Source: Acidobacteriota bacterium (lineage in GTDB: Bacteria > Acidobacteriota > Terriglobia > Terriglobales > Acidobacteriaceae). From it: a DNA stretch of 8,935 bases. Below, piece after piece: positions 1 to 7,210 of the stretch (its first letter is position 1; every line of letters begins with the position of its first letter). The DNA is taken from positions 1 to 8,935 of the forward strand of contig JAFAPG010000415.1 in the NCBI GenBank assembly GCA_019247235.1, given 5' to 3'. The position numbers and the translations under genes were made by a program. The notes beneath the pieces are model-generated. The model was not told the DNA's origin and ran no database searches. It was given only the letters and a program-made list of their open reading frames with translations.

Positions 1-1127
1 CTAGTGGGTTCGGAGTTAGCAAGGATCCGTGCTCTTGACCTGAGCTCCATAGCAATCCAACTGGCCCATCGTCGCAATCTGTTTCGTCCCCAAAGAACCC
101 ACAGCGCGCGAGCGAACAACCAACGTGGAACCAGGATCGATGCTTTCCAAAAACTTCGCGTTATGAGAGGTAGCCCAGGAAAGCTTTTATTATCCACAAA
201 ATTGCGATAACTGCTGATTCGCTGTTCTCCGCGAAAGCTTGCGCCGATATAGCGCATCATTGGAACTAGCAAGCCCGTGTCTAACGGCGACAGCTCGTTC
301 ATGAGCCGTGGATCAAGGTCTGCCAGATAGCTGCGTTGCGCGTTCCAGGCCTGTTCGAGAATCTTTACGTGCCGGTCTAACCAGGCTTGGGTGATGAACG
401 AGGTAGACAGATTATTTGCGGAGTGTTCCCGCATGGCGCCCAAGGGCACAGAAAGACCGATCATGGGGGTCATTAAGATGGCAAGCGAGAAAATGCCGCA
501 GTCAGCACTGATCCGAAACTCTGTCGCTCGAGCCGCCGCCCGTTCCGCGATCTCGCGCCGCAAGCAGATGGCAGAACTGCTCGTGACCATCCATGTGAGG
601 TCACCGCCCCTTCGCAATGCGTGAGGACCCAGCCAACCTGAGGGTAATTGACGGAATAAAGGAACCACGCCTTCGCGACGATTACCTTTATCCACCAGGT
701 AAAGTCCATGCATGAGGAGACCGCTTTCCGCTCTATGTTGAAAGGCCTCGACCACAACCTGTAATCTCTGGGGCAGGCACGAATCATCAGAATCAAGTAG
801 ACAAACAATTTTTCCCCGGCTGACACTCAGGGCCGCATTAAGAGCTGCGCCTTGTCCACCATTTGCCTGTCGAACAGCACGGACTCGGGGGTCGCGTCGA
901 GTATAACTTTCAATGACCTGCCATGACTCATCGGTTGATCCATCGTCGCAGATGACTACTTCGAAGTTATGGTACAACTGCCCAAGAACGCTTTCGATCG
1001 CCTGGCCTACAAATCGCGCATAGTTGTAGTTAGCGATGAGTATCGAGACCAAGGGCTCTGGGGGCAGGGGATCAAGCGGAATAGGTCTCAAGAGCTCCAT
1101 GATCGACGTTGTTTCACTCGAGCTCAT
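1..1127 (-). CDS. Family 2 glycosyltransferase, C-terminus cut by the window edge
   Basis: Reading the minus strand from the ATG at 1127 gives 375 codons without a stop down to base 3, so the gene runs off the left edge. The product looks like an inverting GT-A (GT2) glycosyltransferase, which moves a sugar from a nucleotide donor to a growing lipid-linked glycan at the cytoplasmic face of the inner membrane. The N-terminal Rossmann-like start is PLVSILIANYNYARFV (about residues 25-40), followed by the nucleotide-binding DDGSTD (61-66), a GGQGAALNAAL segment (90-100) and the metal-binding DxD-type LLDSDD (110-115). SADCG (207-211) is a candidate position for the catalytic acidic residue. The C-terminal part, about 310-375, is basic and rich in Trp and Arg, without an obvious membrane anchor. 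The start is 34 bases after the flippase stop and has only a weak AAGG-like ribosome site. An in-frame GTG at 1181-1179 would add 18 residues and overlap the flippase, but has no better site. Donor and acceptor sugars cannot be read from the sequence. Confidence 0.9.
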   Translation of the reverse strand, partial: MSSSETTSIMELLRPIPLDPLPPEPLVSILIANYNYARFVGQAIESVLGQLYHNFEVVICDDGSTDESWQVIESYTRRDPRVRAVRQANGGQGAALNAALSVSRGKIVCLLDSDDSCLPQRLQVVVEAFQHRAESGLLMHGLYLVDKGNRREGVVPLFRQLPSGWLGPHALRRGGDLTWMVTSSSAICLRREIAERAAARATEFRISADCGIFSLAILMTPMIGLSVPLGAMREHSANNLSTSFITQAWLDRHVKILEQAWNAQRSYLADLDPRLMNELSPLDTGLLVPMMRYIGASFRGEQRISSYRNFVDNKSFPGLPLITRSFWKASILVPRWLFARALWVLWGRNRLRRWASWIAMELRSRARILANSEPT

Positions 1128-1161
1128 GCTGCACGCTGCCTTGAACCAGCCCGCACCTGCA

Positions 1162-2460
1162 TTAGATGGCGATCTGCTCACCCGCAGCTAACGAATATGA
1201 ATGCGGATCTAAGCCCCTCAGTCGTAACGAGAGATAGACACCGCCACACACATACAGCTCCGCACAAACCACCGCCCACGCCATTCCGATGCTCGAATAC
1301 AAAGGAGCTAATATTGCCGCTAGGACAATGTTGATCACACCAGCCGTCAATGTAACCCGGTTGCACAAACTTTCAAGCCCCAATGGCAGCATCCATTGAA
1401 TGCCAAATACGAGGCTGAGCGAAATCAAGGGAATCAATAAAGACAAAACACGAAGGACCGGCACTGCAGGCGCAAAGCCCGTTCCTAGAATCAGCCGAAT
1501 CAGCATAGGAGCCATGATAAACGTTGCCACAGCAATCAGCGCCCCACCTGTGCCCATGATTACAGCCGACAGATTTGCCAGCTGAGCGGCACGCTTCCTT
1601 GAGTGTTGCACTAAGTAACTGATTCGAGGATAAAGAGCTTGACTTACTGGATGAAGCAAACCCAAAAGGGCTTTGCATATTTTTTCGGCACCCGCGTAGT
1701 AGCCAACGAACTCTGGGCGAACAAACAGTCCTAACAGAAAGGCGTTGCCCGTGGTATAGACAGTCACGGAACTTCGGAACAGAAACATTGTCCATCCCAT
1801 TCTTAGGGCGCTGCTTACCGACCACCAGCTTGGCAACTGGAAGCTCAAGCTGCGGTAGGCCAAACCGAGCCCCACCAGCACGGAAACAAAACACGCGGCG
1901 GCTTGCACGGCAAGGGCTAGCCAGCCATCGTTGGCGGAATGAACAAAAACAAGAATGCCCAGCACTCCAAGCGCTTTAGAGGAAATATCGAGCGCAGCTA
2001 CCAGGCGCATTCGCTCGATACCCTGAAAAAACCACATCATGTTGAAAGCTTGTGCTAAAGCCAAAAAAATGGCGGCCCAAAAAAGCAATGGATCGTGTTT
2101 CAAAATAGGAATCCAATTTCTAATCAGCAGTGCGATCGCTACCGAGGCACACGCCAGTAGCACTTTGGCGCCCAGAACACCGGCCAGTACTTCCCCTCGT
2201 CTTGTTCTGCTCTCGCGATTTCGCGCAACCTCCCGGGTTCCGGAGAACATAAATCCGTATTCACCCAGCAGAGCCGGATAAAAGGCAAACGATTGGGCGA
2301 ACGCTACTACGCCCCACCCCCTTGCACCGAGCACCCGCGCGAGATAGGGAACCGTCACTAGTGGGATTAAATAGTTGGCCGCCTGGACGCCAAATAAGGA
2401 AATTGTATTGTGAACCAGAGAGTGCTGCCAGAGCCTCGAAAGTCGCAATTCTTGCAACAT
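1162..2460 (-). CDS. Wzx-type oligosaccharide flippase (MOP superfamily)
   Basis: This 432-residue, very hydrophobic protein has the repeated membrane-helix pattern (about 12 or more segments) and length of RfbX/Wzx flippases (Polysacc_synt family). These move undecaprenyl-diphosphate-linked repeat units from the cytoplasmic to the periplasmic face of the inner membrane. Family-like segments are the N-terminal NTISLFGVQAANYLIPLVTVPYLAR region (18-42), WFFQGIERM (143-151), GYYAGAEKI (253-261) and PVSQALYPRIS (271-281). The start is well fixed: a TAA lies immediately before the ATG in the same frame, and the next in-frame Met is at residue 71, inside the membrane core. No Shine-Dalgarno is visible. 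The methyltransferase stop is only 15 bases upstream, so translational coupling is likely. Teichoic-acid or O-antigen exporters of the same superfamily are possible alternatives; the glycan carried is unknown. Confidence 0.92.
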   Translation of the reverse strand: MLQELRLSRLWQHSLVHNTISLFGVQAANYLIPLVTVPYLARVLGARGWGVVAFAQSFAFYPALLGEYGFMFSGTREVARNRESRTRRGEVLAGVLGAKVLLACASVAIALLIRNWIPILKHDPLLFWAAIFLALAQAFNMMWFFQGIERMRLVAALDISSKALGVLGILVFVHSANDGWLALAVQAAACFVSVLVGLGLAYRSLSFQLPSWWSVSSALRMGWTMFLFRSSVTVYTTGNAFLLGLFVRPEFVGYYAGAEKICKALLGLLHPVSQALYPRISYLVQHSRKRAAQLANLSAVIMGTGGALIAVATFIMAPMLIRLILGTGFAPAVPVLRVLSLLIPLISLSLVFGIQWMLPLGLESLCNRVTLTAGVINIVLAAILAPLYSSIGMAWAVVCAELYVCGGVYLSLRLRGLDPHSYSLAAGEQIAI

Positions 2461-2475
2461 TTAGGTGTTCGTTGA

Positions 2476-3222
2476 TTACAGAGGCGAGACTTTTACAGCA
2501 ATGTAACTCATGCTGTACTCATTGTAGTGATCCGGGTACGAGCGCAGCACACGTGCGCCCGCGCTGGACAAAACGCTGTGCACGTTTTCTGGAGTCATGC
2601 AACAGTTATGGATGGGATTCAAATGTAACCTGCGATAAAGAAAACTTGGGGAAAAGCCGACTGTTTTGAGAAATGAATACACTCTACGGCGAGGTTCGAG
2701 GACACGACGCAGGCGCAACTTGTAGGGAATTTGCACGACAATGGTTCCTTGCGGCTTAACCACTCGCGCGAACTCACGTAGGTAGCGTGCAACTAGCTCT
2801 TGACTCGGTTGGTGTTGCAGAACGCGGTTGGAATAGACAAAATCGAAAAATTCATCCGCGAACAGCTTAAGATTATCCGCCTGATTGACTACAAACCTGC
2901 AGTTCGGATTGAACTCCTTGGCTAACCTAATCATTTCTTCTGAAATGTCTACACCGTGCACCTCCCCAAAGTATGCCCGAAGGGAGCGTGAAAGCCGGCC
3001 TACACCACAACCAAAATCCAGCACTCGACCATGGTCGCCGCGCGGCAAACCACAAGATTCCATCAAAACGTCGATTTCCGCCTGACCAGAAGCGAAGAAC
3101 TCTTCCGGATTCCATTTACCGAATTTTTTCTCTTTGTCAGTGAGAATGGCCCAAAGCGGATCCAGGTGCGCTAATTCGTCCCAGTCTCCGTGCGGAACGG
3201 GTACGCTTGACTGAGCAGCCAT
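2476..3222 (-). CDS. Class I SAM-dependent methyltransferase
   Basis: The 248-residue protein has a Methyltransf_11-like core. Motif I, VLDFGCGVGRLS (67-78), forms the SAM-binding glycine loop; VDISEEMI (91-98) carries the acidic residue (D92) expected to contact the ribose hydroxyls. NQADNL (113-118) and FDFVYSNRVLQH (126-137) match the following core strands, and VVKPQGTIVVQIPY (154-167) matches the post-motif III strand. It is soluble, with no signal peptide or membrane segment, so it acts in the cytoplasm. Its place between chain-length regulator and flippase suggests methylation of a sugar or chain end of the exported glycan, but the acceptor (O-, N- or C-) cannot be told; small-molecule or lipid substrates are also possible. 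The start has the clearest ribosome-binding site in the window, GAGGAG six bases upstream. It follows the Wzz-like gene after 48 bases that include a hairpin. Confidence 0.9.
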   Translation of the reverse strand: MAAQSSVPVPHGDWDELAHLDPLWAILTDKEKKFGKWNPEEFFASGQAEIDVLMESCGLPRGDHGRVLDFGCGVGRLSRSLRAYFGEVHGVDISEEMIRLAKEFNPNCRFVVNQADNLKLFADEFFDFVYSNRVLQHQPSQELVARYLREFARVVKPQGTIVVQIPYKLRLRRVLEPRRRVYSFLKTVGFSPSFLYRRLHLNPIHNCCMTPENVHSVLSSAGARVLRSYPDHYNEYSMSYIAVKVSPL

Positions 3223-3228
3223 AGTGTT

Positions 3229-3234
3229 CTCCTC
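3229..3234 (-). promoter_or_regulatory. Strong Shine-Dalgarno for the methyltransferase gene
   Basis: On the minus strand GAGGAG lies six bases before the ATG at 3222. It is the only strong ribosome-binding site in the window; the other five genes have weak or no recognisable sites. This fixes the methyltransferase start and suggests that it is translated independently rather than by coupling. Confidence 0.75.
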
Positions 3235-3244
3235 AATGGATGGG

Positions 3245-3267
3245 CTCGAAGGTTGCAGCCGTTCGAG
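3245..3267 (-). other. Intercistronic hairpin after the Wzz-like gene
   Basis: In the minus-strand transcript, beginning four bases after the Wzz-like stop, CUCGAA (3267-3262) pairs perfectly with UUCGAG (3250-3245). Two further G-C pairs (3260-3259 with 3252-3251) extend the stem past a one-base bulge (3261), leaving a six-base loop. No U-run follows, so it does not look like an intrinsic terminator. It could be an mRNA stability or processing element between the export genes and the methyltransferase-flippase-glycosyltransferase part, or a chance structure. Confidence 0.4.
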
Positions 3268-3270
3268 GGT

Positions 3271-4608
3271 TTAACCCGATGTCCGTACCTTTTCCGGATG
3301 GGAACCGTTTCGATGCATCCGAAGTGCGGTCGACTTTAGCTGCTTGACGACTTCGATGCTCAGCTGCTTCCTAGGGTCCTCAGGATCTACGTCATGCCAC
3401 TTCTTGCGACCTATAATCCAAAACAGTCCAGCGGCAAGCGCGAAGGTTGTGCCGAATAAGGTGACGAAGGCACGGCGCGGGCTCGACCGGCGTTCTGGAA
3501 CGTTTGCCGCGTCGAGGACCTTTACTGTGGGGATCGATTTGGCCTCCTGGATCTTAGCCACCTCATATTGCTGGGTCAGAAGCTCGTAAACGGTTTCCTG
3601 CACCTTCACTTCACGATAAAGATCGGCCCAACGAACTCCTAAAATAGGCAGCGATCGAATAGAAGGCAAGTCGGTTCGCCCGTCATCGGGCGCGGAAACA
3701 CCGCTCCCGCTCATTTTCTGCAGTTCATGCTGCAGTTCTGCCACCCGGGCCCGTGTCGAACGCACGCGAACGTTATTGGACGAATAAATCTGTTCCAGTC
3801 CTTCAAGTTCCGATTGGGCGGCGATAAAGGCGCCCTGCAATCTGGCCGCCGCCTCCACCGTAGCTTTGGCCTGATCTTTGATGTCCAAGGTACTATTTTT
3901 GCTTGCGTAATCGCTAAATTGTTGCGAAGCCTTATCTAAGTCCTGTTTTACGCTTTTTAATCTCTGCTCAATAAACATCCGTTCTCGACGAGCAGAGGAG
4001 GTTGAGACCTCGGCAACGAGACGATCTAACTCGTCAACGTACGCTTGGGCAAGCTGAGCAGCACGCCGAGGATTCCTATCCGCTACGGTTATGCTAAGAA
4101 CCCCGCTCTTCCTGTCTTCCGATATGTCTGTTCTTTTGGTCAAGTCAATACGCGCATCTTCCCACAGCCGCTCGGAATACACCTTGCGCAGGTCAAATTG
4201 ATTTACCAACCGATCTTGCACCGTGCGACTTTTCATGATTTCCATGAATAGCGCTCCGGAGCTTTTTACACCCAAAAAATCTCCCGCCAAAGCCTTGAGG
4301 CCGCTCGATCCCGATCCACTTCCCGCGAGCGCCGCAATCATCGCCAGGCCCATGCCCGACCCCGACTGCGTGTCCGGAGGCATTAACCTGGTTGTGGATT
4401 GATATCGGCTGGGAATCAGAAAGCTAGTCACAATCGATATCAGCAGCCCGTACAAAGTCACTCGCCATAACAGACTTCTCTCTCCCCAAATAAGCCACAG
4501 CCATTGTGCCTTGTCCTGTCGAGCCGAAGCTGGACTATGCCCGGAAACGGCGTGCTCGCCATCCCGGCCATTGTGGGCGACTCGAACGGATTCGTTCGGT
4601 AGACTCAT
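3271..4608 (-). CDS. Wzz/GumC-type polysaccharide chain-length regulator, no kinase domain
   Basis: This 445-residue inner-membrane protein has the polysaccharide co-polymerase layout: a short cytoplasmic N-terminus, a first membrane helix at about 46-66, a long periplasmic region, and a second helix at about 381-400. The Wzz-like start of the periplasmic part includes SRYQSTTRLMPPD (67-79). A Gly/Ser-rich stretch (81-103) is followed by SGALFMEIMKSRTVQDRL (117-134), and a helical, probably coiled-coil section covers about 180-300. The GNVR-like region is GVRWADLYREVKVQETVYELLTQQYEVAKIQEA (324-356). The proline-containing motif before the second helix is PERRSSPRR (371-379). These proteins oligomerise around the polymerase and set chain length. 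There is no Walker A/B BY-kinase domain; the last 45 residues are a short charged tail. The start is the only plausible ATG, with an in-frame stop upstream and only a weak G-rich ribosome site. It lies 60 bases after the PAP2-Wzi gene. Confidence 0.92.
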   Translation of the reverse strand: MSLPNESVRVAHNGRDGEHAVSGHSPASARQDKAQWLWLIWGERSLLWRVTLYGLLISIVTSFLIPSRYQSTTRLMPPDTQSGSGMGLAMIAALAGSGSGSSGLKALAGDFLGVKSSGALFMEIMKSRTVQDRLVNQFDLRKVYSERLWEDARIDLTKRTDISEDRKSGVLSITVADRNPRRAAQLAQAYVDELDRLVAEVSTSSARRERMFIEQRLKSVKQDLDKASQQFSDYASKNSTLDIKDQAKATVEAAARLQGAFIAAQSELEGLEQIYSSNNVRVRSTRARVAELQHELQKMSGSGVSAPDDGRTDLPSIRSLPILGVRWADLYREVKVQETVYELLTQQYEVAKIQEAKSIPTVKVLDAANVPERRSSPRRAFVTLFGTTFALAAGLFWIIGRKKWHDVDPEDPRKQLSIEVVKQLKSTALRMHRNGSHPEKVRTSG

Positions 4609-4668
4609 TCCGAACCCCGACCTTGGACATTCACTTTCATCGTCAGCCCGCGATTATGCATTGAACTC

Positions 4669-7197
4669 CTAGTTCTTCTTGGCAAAATGAGGATAGAAGG
4701 TCAGTTGGAATGACGCGCTCAGATTGCTTTGTTGGTTCGAAGCTAGCACGGGAAATCTCCACTGCTCATACTGAATCGCACCAGCAGCATCGACGTTGGC
4801 CCCTAATTTCAGGTTTGTTTTACAAAAATAGTCGGCCAGACGACCCCCAGCAATAAAATCCTTTGACACTTCCTGGAGTCGATAACCGAACTGCAGGTTC
4901 GATCGGGCTGAAAACGAATAGGTCAGCCAACCTTGCCCGCCTCGCCCGGCTCGACCTATCCAACTCCCCAGCAGAGTCCCATTATTGGTGTATCCCGCCA
5001 GGAAGCGTCGTATGCCGTAGTAGACAAATCCAGGAACAAACTCATTCGTAAGCGGTTCACGTACGCCCTCGGCACGCAGGGATAAGTTGTGCAGCTTGGG
5101 GATCTGAGGCACATAGAAGCCGGGATTAACCGTAGCTCGAGTCGATCCAATGGGTGAGTACTCGTCAACCACTAAAGTATCGGAGTAGACGGTCAGCCAA
5201 TTCCGGAGGCCAGGTACGCGATAACTGAAGTCAGCGGAAGACAACCGCTTGCCGGGGTTATCGCCCCCTGGTACGTGCGAGTAGAAGGTTCGCAGAAAGT
5301 TGTGCCATGTAAAGGGCAGTCCGGGTCCGGCGAACTGTGCCGTGGCTCCGAGGCCAAATTCAAAGTTCGATGTTGGCTTAAATCCTATCTTTACGCCCTG
5401 AAGAAACGGCTGCGGGTTTACGTTACCGGGGCCCACGAGCTGTCCGGTATGACCATTGAATTCAAATTCGTCGCCAGAGAGCTGCCCAATAAAGTATTCG
5501 CTTCGGGCGGGTCCCAACAGTCGAGATAGTAAGGGAATTTCATACGGAGAAACGCTATCAATCTTTACCATGGGCATGGGCTCAGCATTGTTGCTGAACA
5601 GTAAGGCGCCGCTCTCTCCGGGGCCCAGCCATTGGCTCTGCTTGCCAAACGAGACTTGGATGTTGTGAAAAGTTACTGCAACCGTACTATCGAGCAGTCG
5701 TAAACGATTGGCACCGGCATAAGCGTTTGATACAGGCAGGTCATGGTCGGCAGCGGCAATCTGGTCAAGAACACTGAGGGGCGAAGAACCGATAGCGGGC
5801 GCGTGCTGATATTCTCCGCGAAAGCTTATTGAGATCGGACCTGCTACTGCGTGAGCGGTGATCCCCGCAATCGCGTTAAAGCCACCCCCATAAGGGCGCC
5901 CATAATCGTCAGTGATGGTTTGAGCGAAATGATACCCGTCTCGCAATGCAGAACCGGAGATGTTGGTGGTTCTGGTGTAAACCGAGTCCAGGTTTGCACC
6001 TAGGTTAGGCGATCCATTTAGACGAGCGGTTTCTTCGGACAGTTCCCGGGCAAGGTCCTCGTAAATGCGGGTCGCCTGGCGATCCGGCTGGTCTCGGTCG
6101 CCGTCGATTTGCTGTTCGGCATCTTCAAGCATTCGGGCACACTCGATGCGTGTCCAAGGCCGAATTCCCAAGAAAGCGTTTTTAATGTACCCCAGAGCAA
6201 TTAGACGCTCTAACGCAGGGTAAATCCAACTGTCGAGAGGCACATAGGGTGAGCCCATATTTTCTGGGTTGGAATTTCGATCACCGCCACCATCCGGCAG
6301 CAGGTTGCCCCAAGCAGCACCGCCCAAGTCGCTATCGTGATGCGCCCGATAGACTTGTCGCCCGAACCACCAACCCAAGGCACTGCCAACAATAACATCG
6401 GAAGGAAAATGTTGCTGTCCTGTAACCCGCGTAGCGTCGACGCCCGCTGCCAACCCGTAGGCCAAGATCTTGGTTAGTGGGCCGGGATACTCATGCGCCA
6501 ATACGCTGGCAACCGACCAGGCTAGGGCGGCGTGCTCCGACGGAAACGAGCTCCCGCCTTGAAAGAAGCGGCCGCTACCATGGGCCTGGTAGGGACGAGG
6601 CCGACGGGTGATAGTTTTAAACAGCGCGGCAACAGCGACGCTATTAATCGAGGCTTCTCCACTGAGCAACCCCGCCTCCGACATTTGATCGTTCCCGAGT
6701 GTGCGCCCCAACAGGAACGATGCCGCACCAGTACCAATCAAAGAGTAGGCGGCGTAATTAGAAAATTTCTTGCTGGTTTCGACTTCCCGCAAAGGGATCT
6801 GCTTCGCCATCCAGCTATCGCTTGCGACAGCTCCGGAGACAACCCCCAGCACAGGTGTAATCCATGCCAGGTCCCGCATCTGCAAGTGCATGGGCGCTGT
6901 CCAGAAGACGCGCTGGTCATTGGCCAGATGCTTGAGGAAGGGAATCATCAGACGATTTTCCGGATCTTCACCTGGCACCAGCTCGTTGGGGTCGCGTAGT
7001 TCTTGAACCTTAGGACCTTTTGAGAGTTGATCGTCGCCGAATGGGCTTTGAAGCTGATCAACAGCGGTATTGGGCGCGTCCGGCAGAGTCGCTACACCCA
7101 TTCTTTTATCTCCACCGCGCAAATCTTGTCCCCAAAGAGTGCAAGGTAGCAACCCCAGCAAGGCGAGGGTGGCGAAGCATCTGTGAAGCCAGCACAT
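4669..7197 (-). CDS. PAP2 phosphatase / SLH-like / Wzi-type outer-membrane barrel fusion
   Basis: This 842-residue exported protein has a signal peptide (1-24, cleavage probably near LWGQ). A PAP2 phosphatase domain spans about 105-285, with the three acid-phosphatase motifs: K194 and R201 in KTITRRPRP, S220 and H222 in PSEH, and R257, H263 and D267 in TRVTGQQHFPSD. Several moderately hydrophobic helices (about 111-127, 148-165, 223-234, 242-255, 268-280) surround them. A short helical segment at 318-360 resembles an SLH motif. The rest, about 400-842, shows alternating beta-strand patterns as in the Wzi capsule-assembly family and ends with an aromatic strand (QLTFYPHF) plus four residues. 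Wzi barrels bind surface polysaccharide at the outer membrane. The PAP2 part would remove phosphate from a lipid or glycan in the periplasm; the substrate is unknown. The start is supported by the signal peptide although no good ribosome site is seen; the SLBB gene stops 13 bases upstream, suggesting coupling. Confidence 0.88.
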   Translation of the reverse strand: MCWLHRCFATLALLGLLPCTLWGQDLRGGDKRMGVATLPDAPNTAVDQLQSPFGDDQLSKGPKVQELRDPNELVPGEDPENRLMIPFLKHLANDQRVFWTAPMHLQMRDLAWITPVLGVVSGAVASDSWMAKQIPLREVETSKKFSNYAAYSLIGTGAASFLLGRTLGNDQMSEAGLLSGEASINSVAVAALFKTITRRPRPYQAHGSGRFFQGGSSFPSEHAALAWSVASVLAHEYPGPLTKILAYGLAAGVDATRVTGQQHFPSDVIVGSALGWWFGRQVYRAHHDSDLGGAAWGNLLPDGGGDRNSNPENMGSPYVPLDSWIYPALERLIALGYIKNAFLGIRPWTRIECARMLEDAEQQIDGDRDQPDRQATRIYEDLARELSEETARLNGSPNLGANLDSVYTRTTNISGSALRDGYHFAQTITDDYGRPYGGGFNAIAGITAHAVAGPISISFRGEYQHAPAIGSSPLSVLDQIAAADHDLPVSNAYAGANRLRLLDSTVAVTFHNIQVSFGKQSQWLGPGESGALLFSNNAEPMPMVKIDSVSPYEIPLLSRLLGPARSEYFIGQLSGDEFEFNGHTGQLVGPGNVNPQPFLQGVKIGFKPTSNFEFGLGATAQFAGPGLPFTWHNFLRTFYSHVPGGDNPGKRLSSADFSYRVPGLRNWLTVYSDTLVVDEYSPIGSTRATVNPGFYVPQIPKLHNLSLRAEGVREPLTNEFVPGFVYYGIRRFLAGYTNNGTLLGSWIGRAGRGGQGWLTYSFSARSNLQFGYRLQEVSKDFIAGGRLADYFCKTNLKLGANVDAAGAIQYEQWRFPVLASNQQSNLSASFQLTFYPHFAKKN

Positions 7198-7210
7198 CAG
7201 ATTGCAATGC

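Noticed and set aside
473..826. 117-codon minus-strand frame and nearby short plus-strand frames (391-624, 969-1334)
   Set aside because: These are alternate-frame shadows of the glycosyltransferase and of the flippase end; the true frame runs without interruption from 1127 to the window edge.
1373..1894. 173-codon minus-strand frame inside the flippase gene
   Set aside because: It is a shifted frame of the flippase; composition is Cys/Ser/Arg-rich and non-protein-like, whereas the flippase frame has family motifs throughout.
4653..4685. Promoter-like pair on the minus strand (TTGCCA and CATAAT) before the Wzz-like gene
   Set aside because: Each hexamer fits the sigma-70 consensus in five of six positions, but the spacer is 21 bases, too long for a usual promoter.
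6532..6999. 155-codon open frame on the plus strand, opposite the PAP2 region
   Set aside because: It lies wholly antisense to a well-supported coding region, is rich in Arg, Pro and Cys without any domain pattern, and has no convincing ribosome site.
7139..7150. Possible lipoprotein cysteine (C19, LLPC) in the PAP2-Wzi signal peptide
   Set aside because: A proline directly before the cysteine does not fit the lipobox, and a normal signal peptidase I site near residues 22-24 is more plausible.
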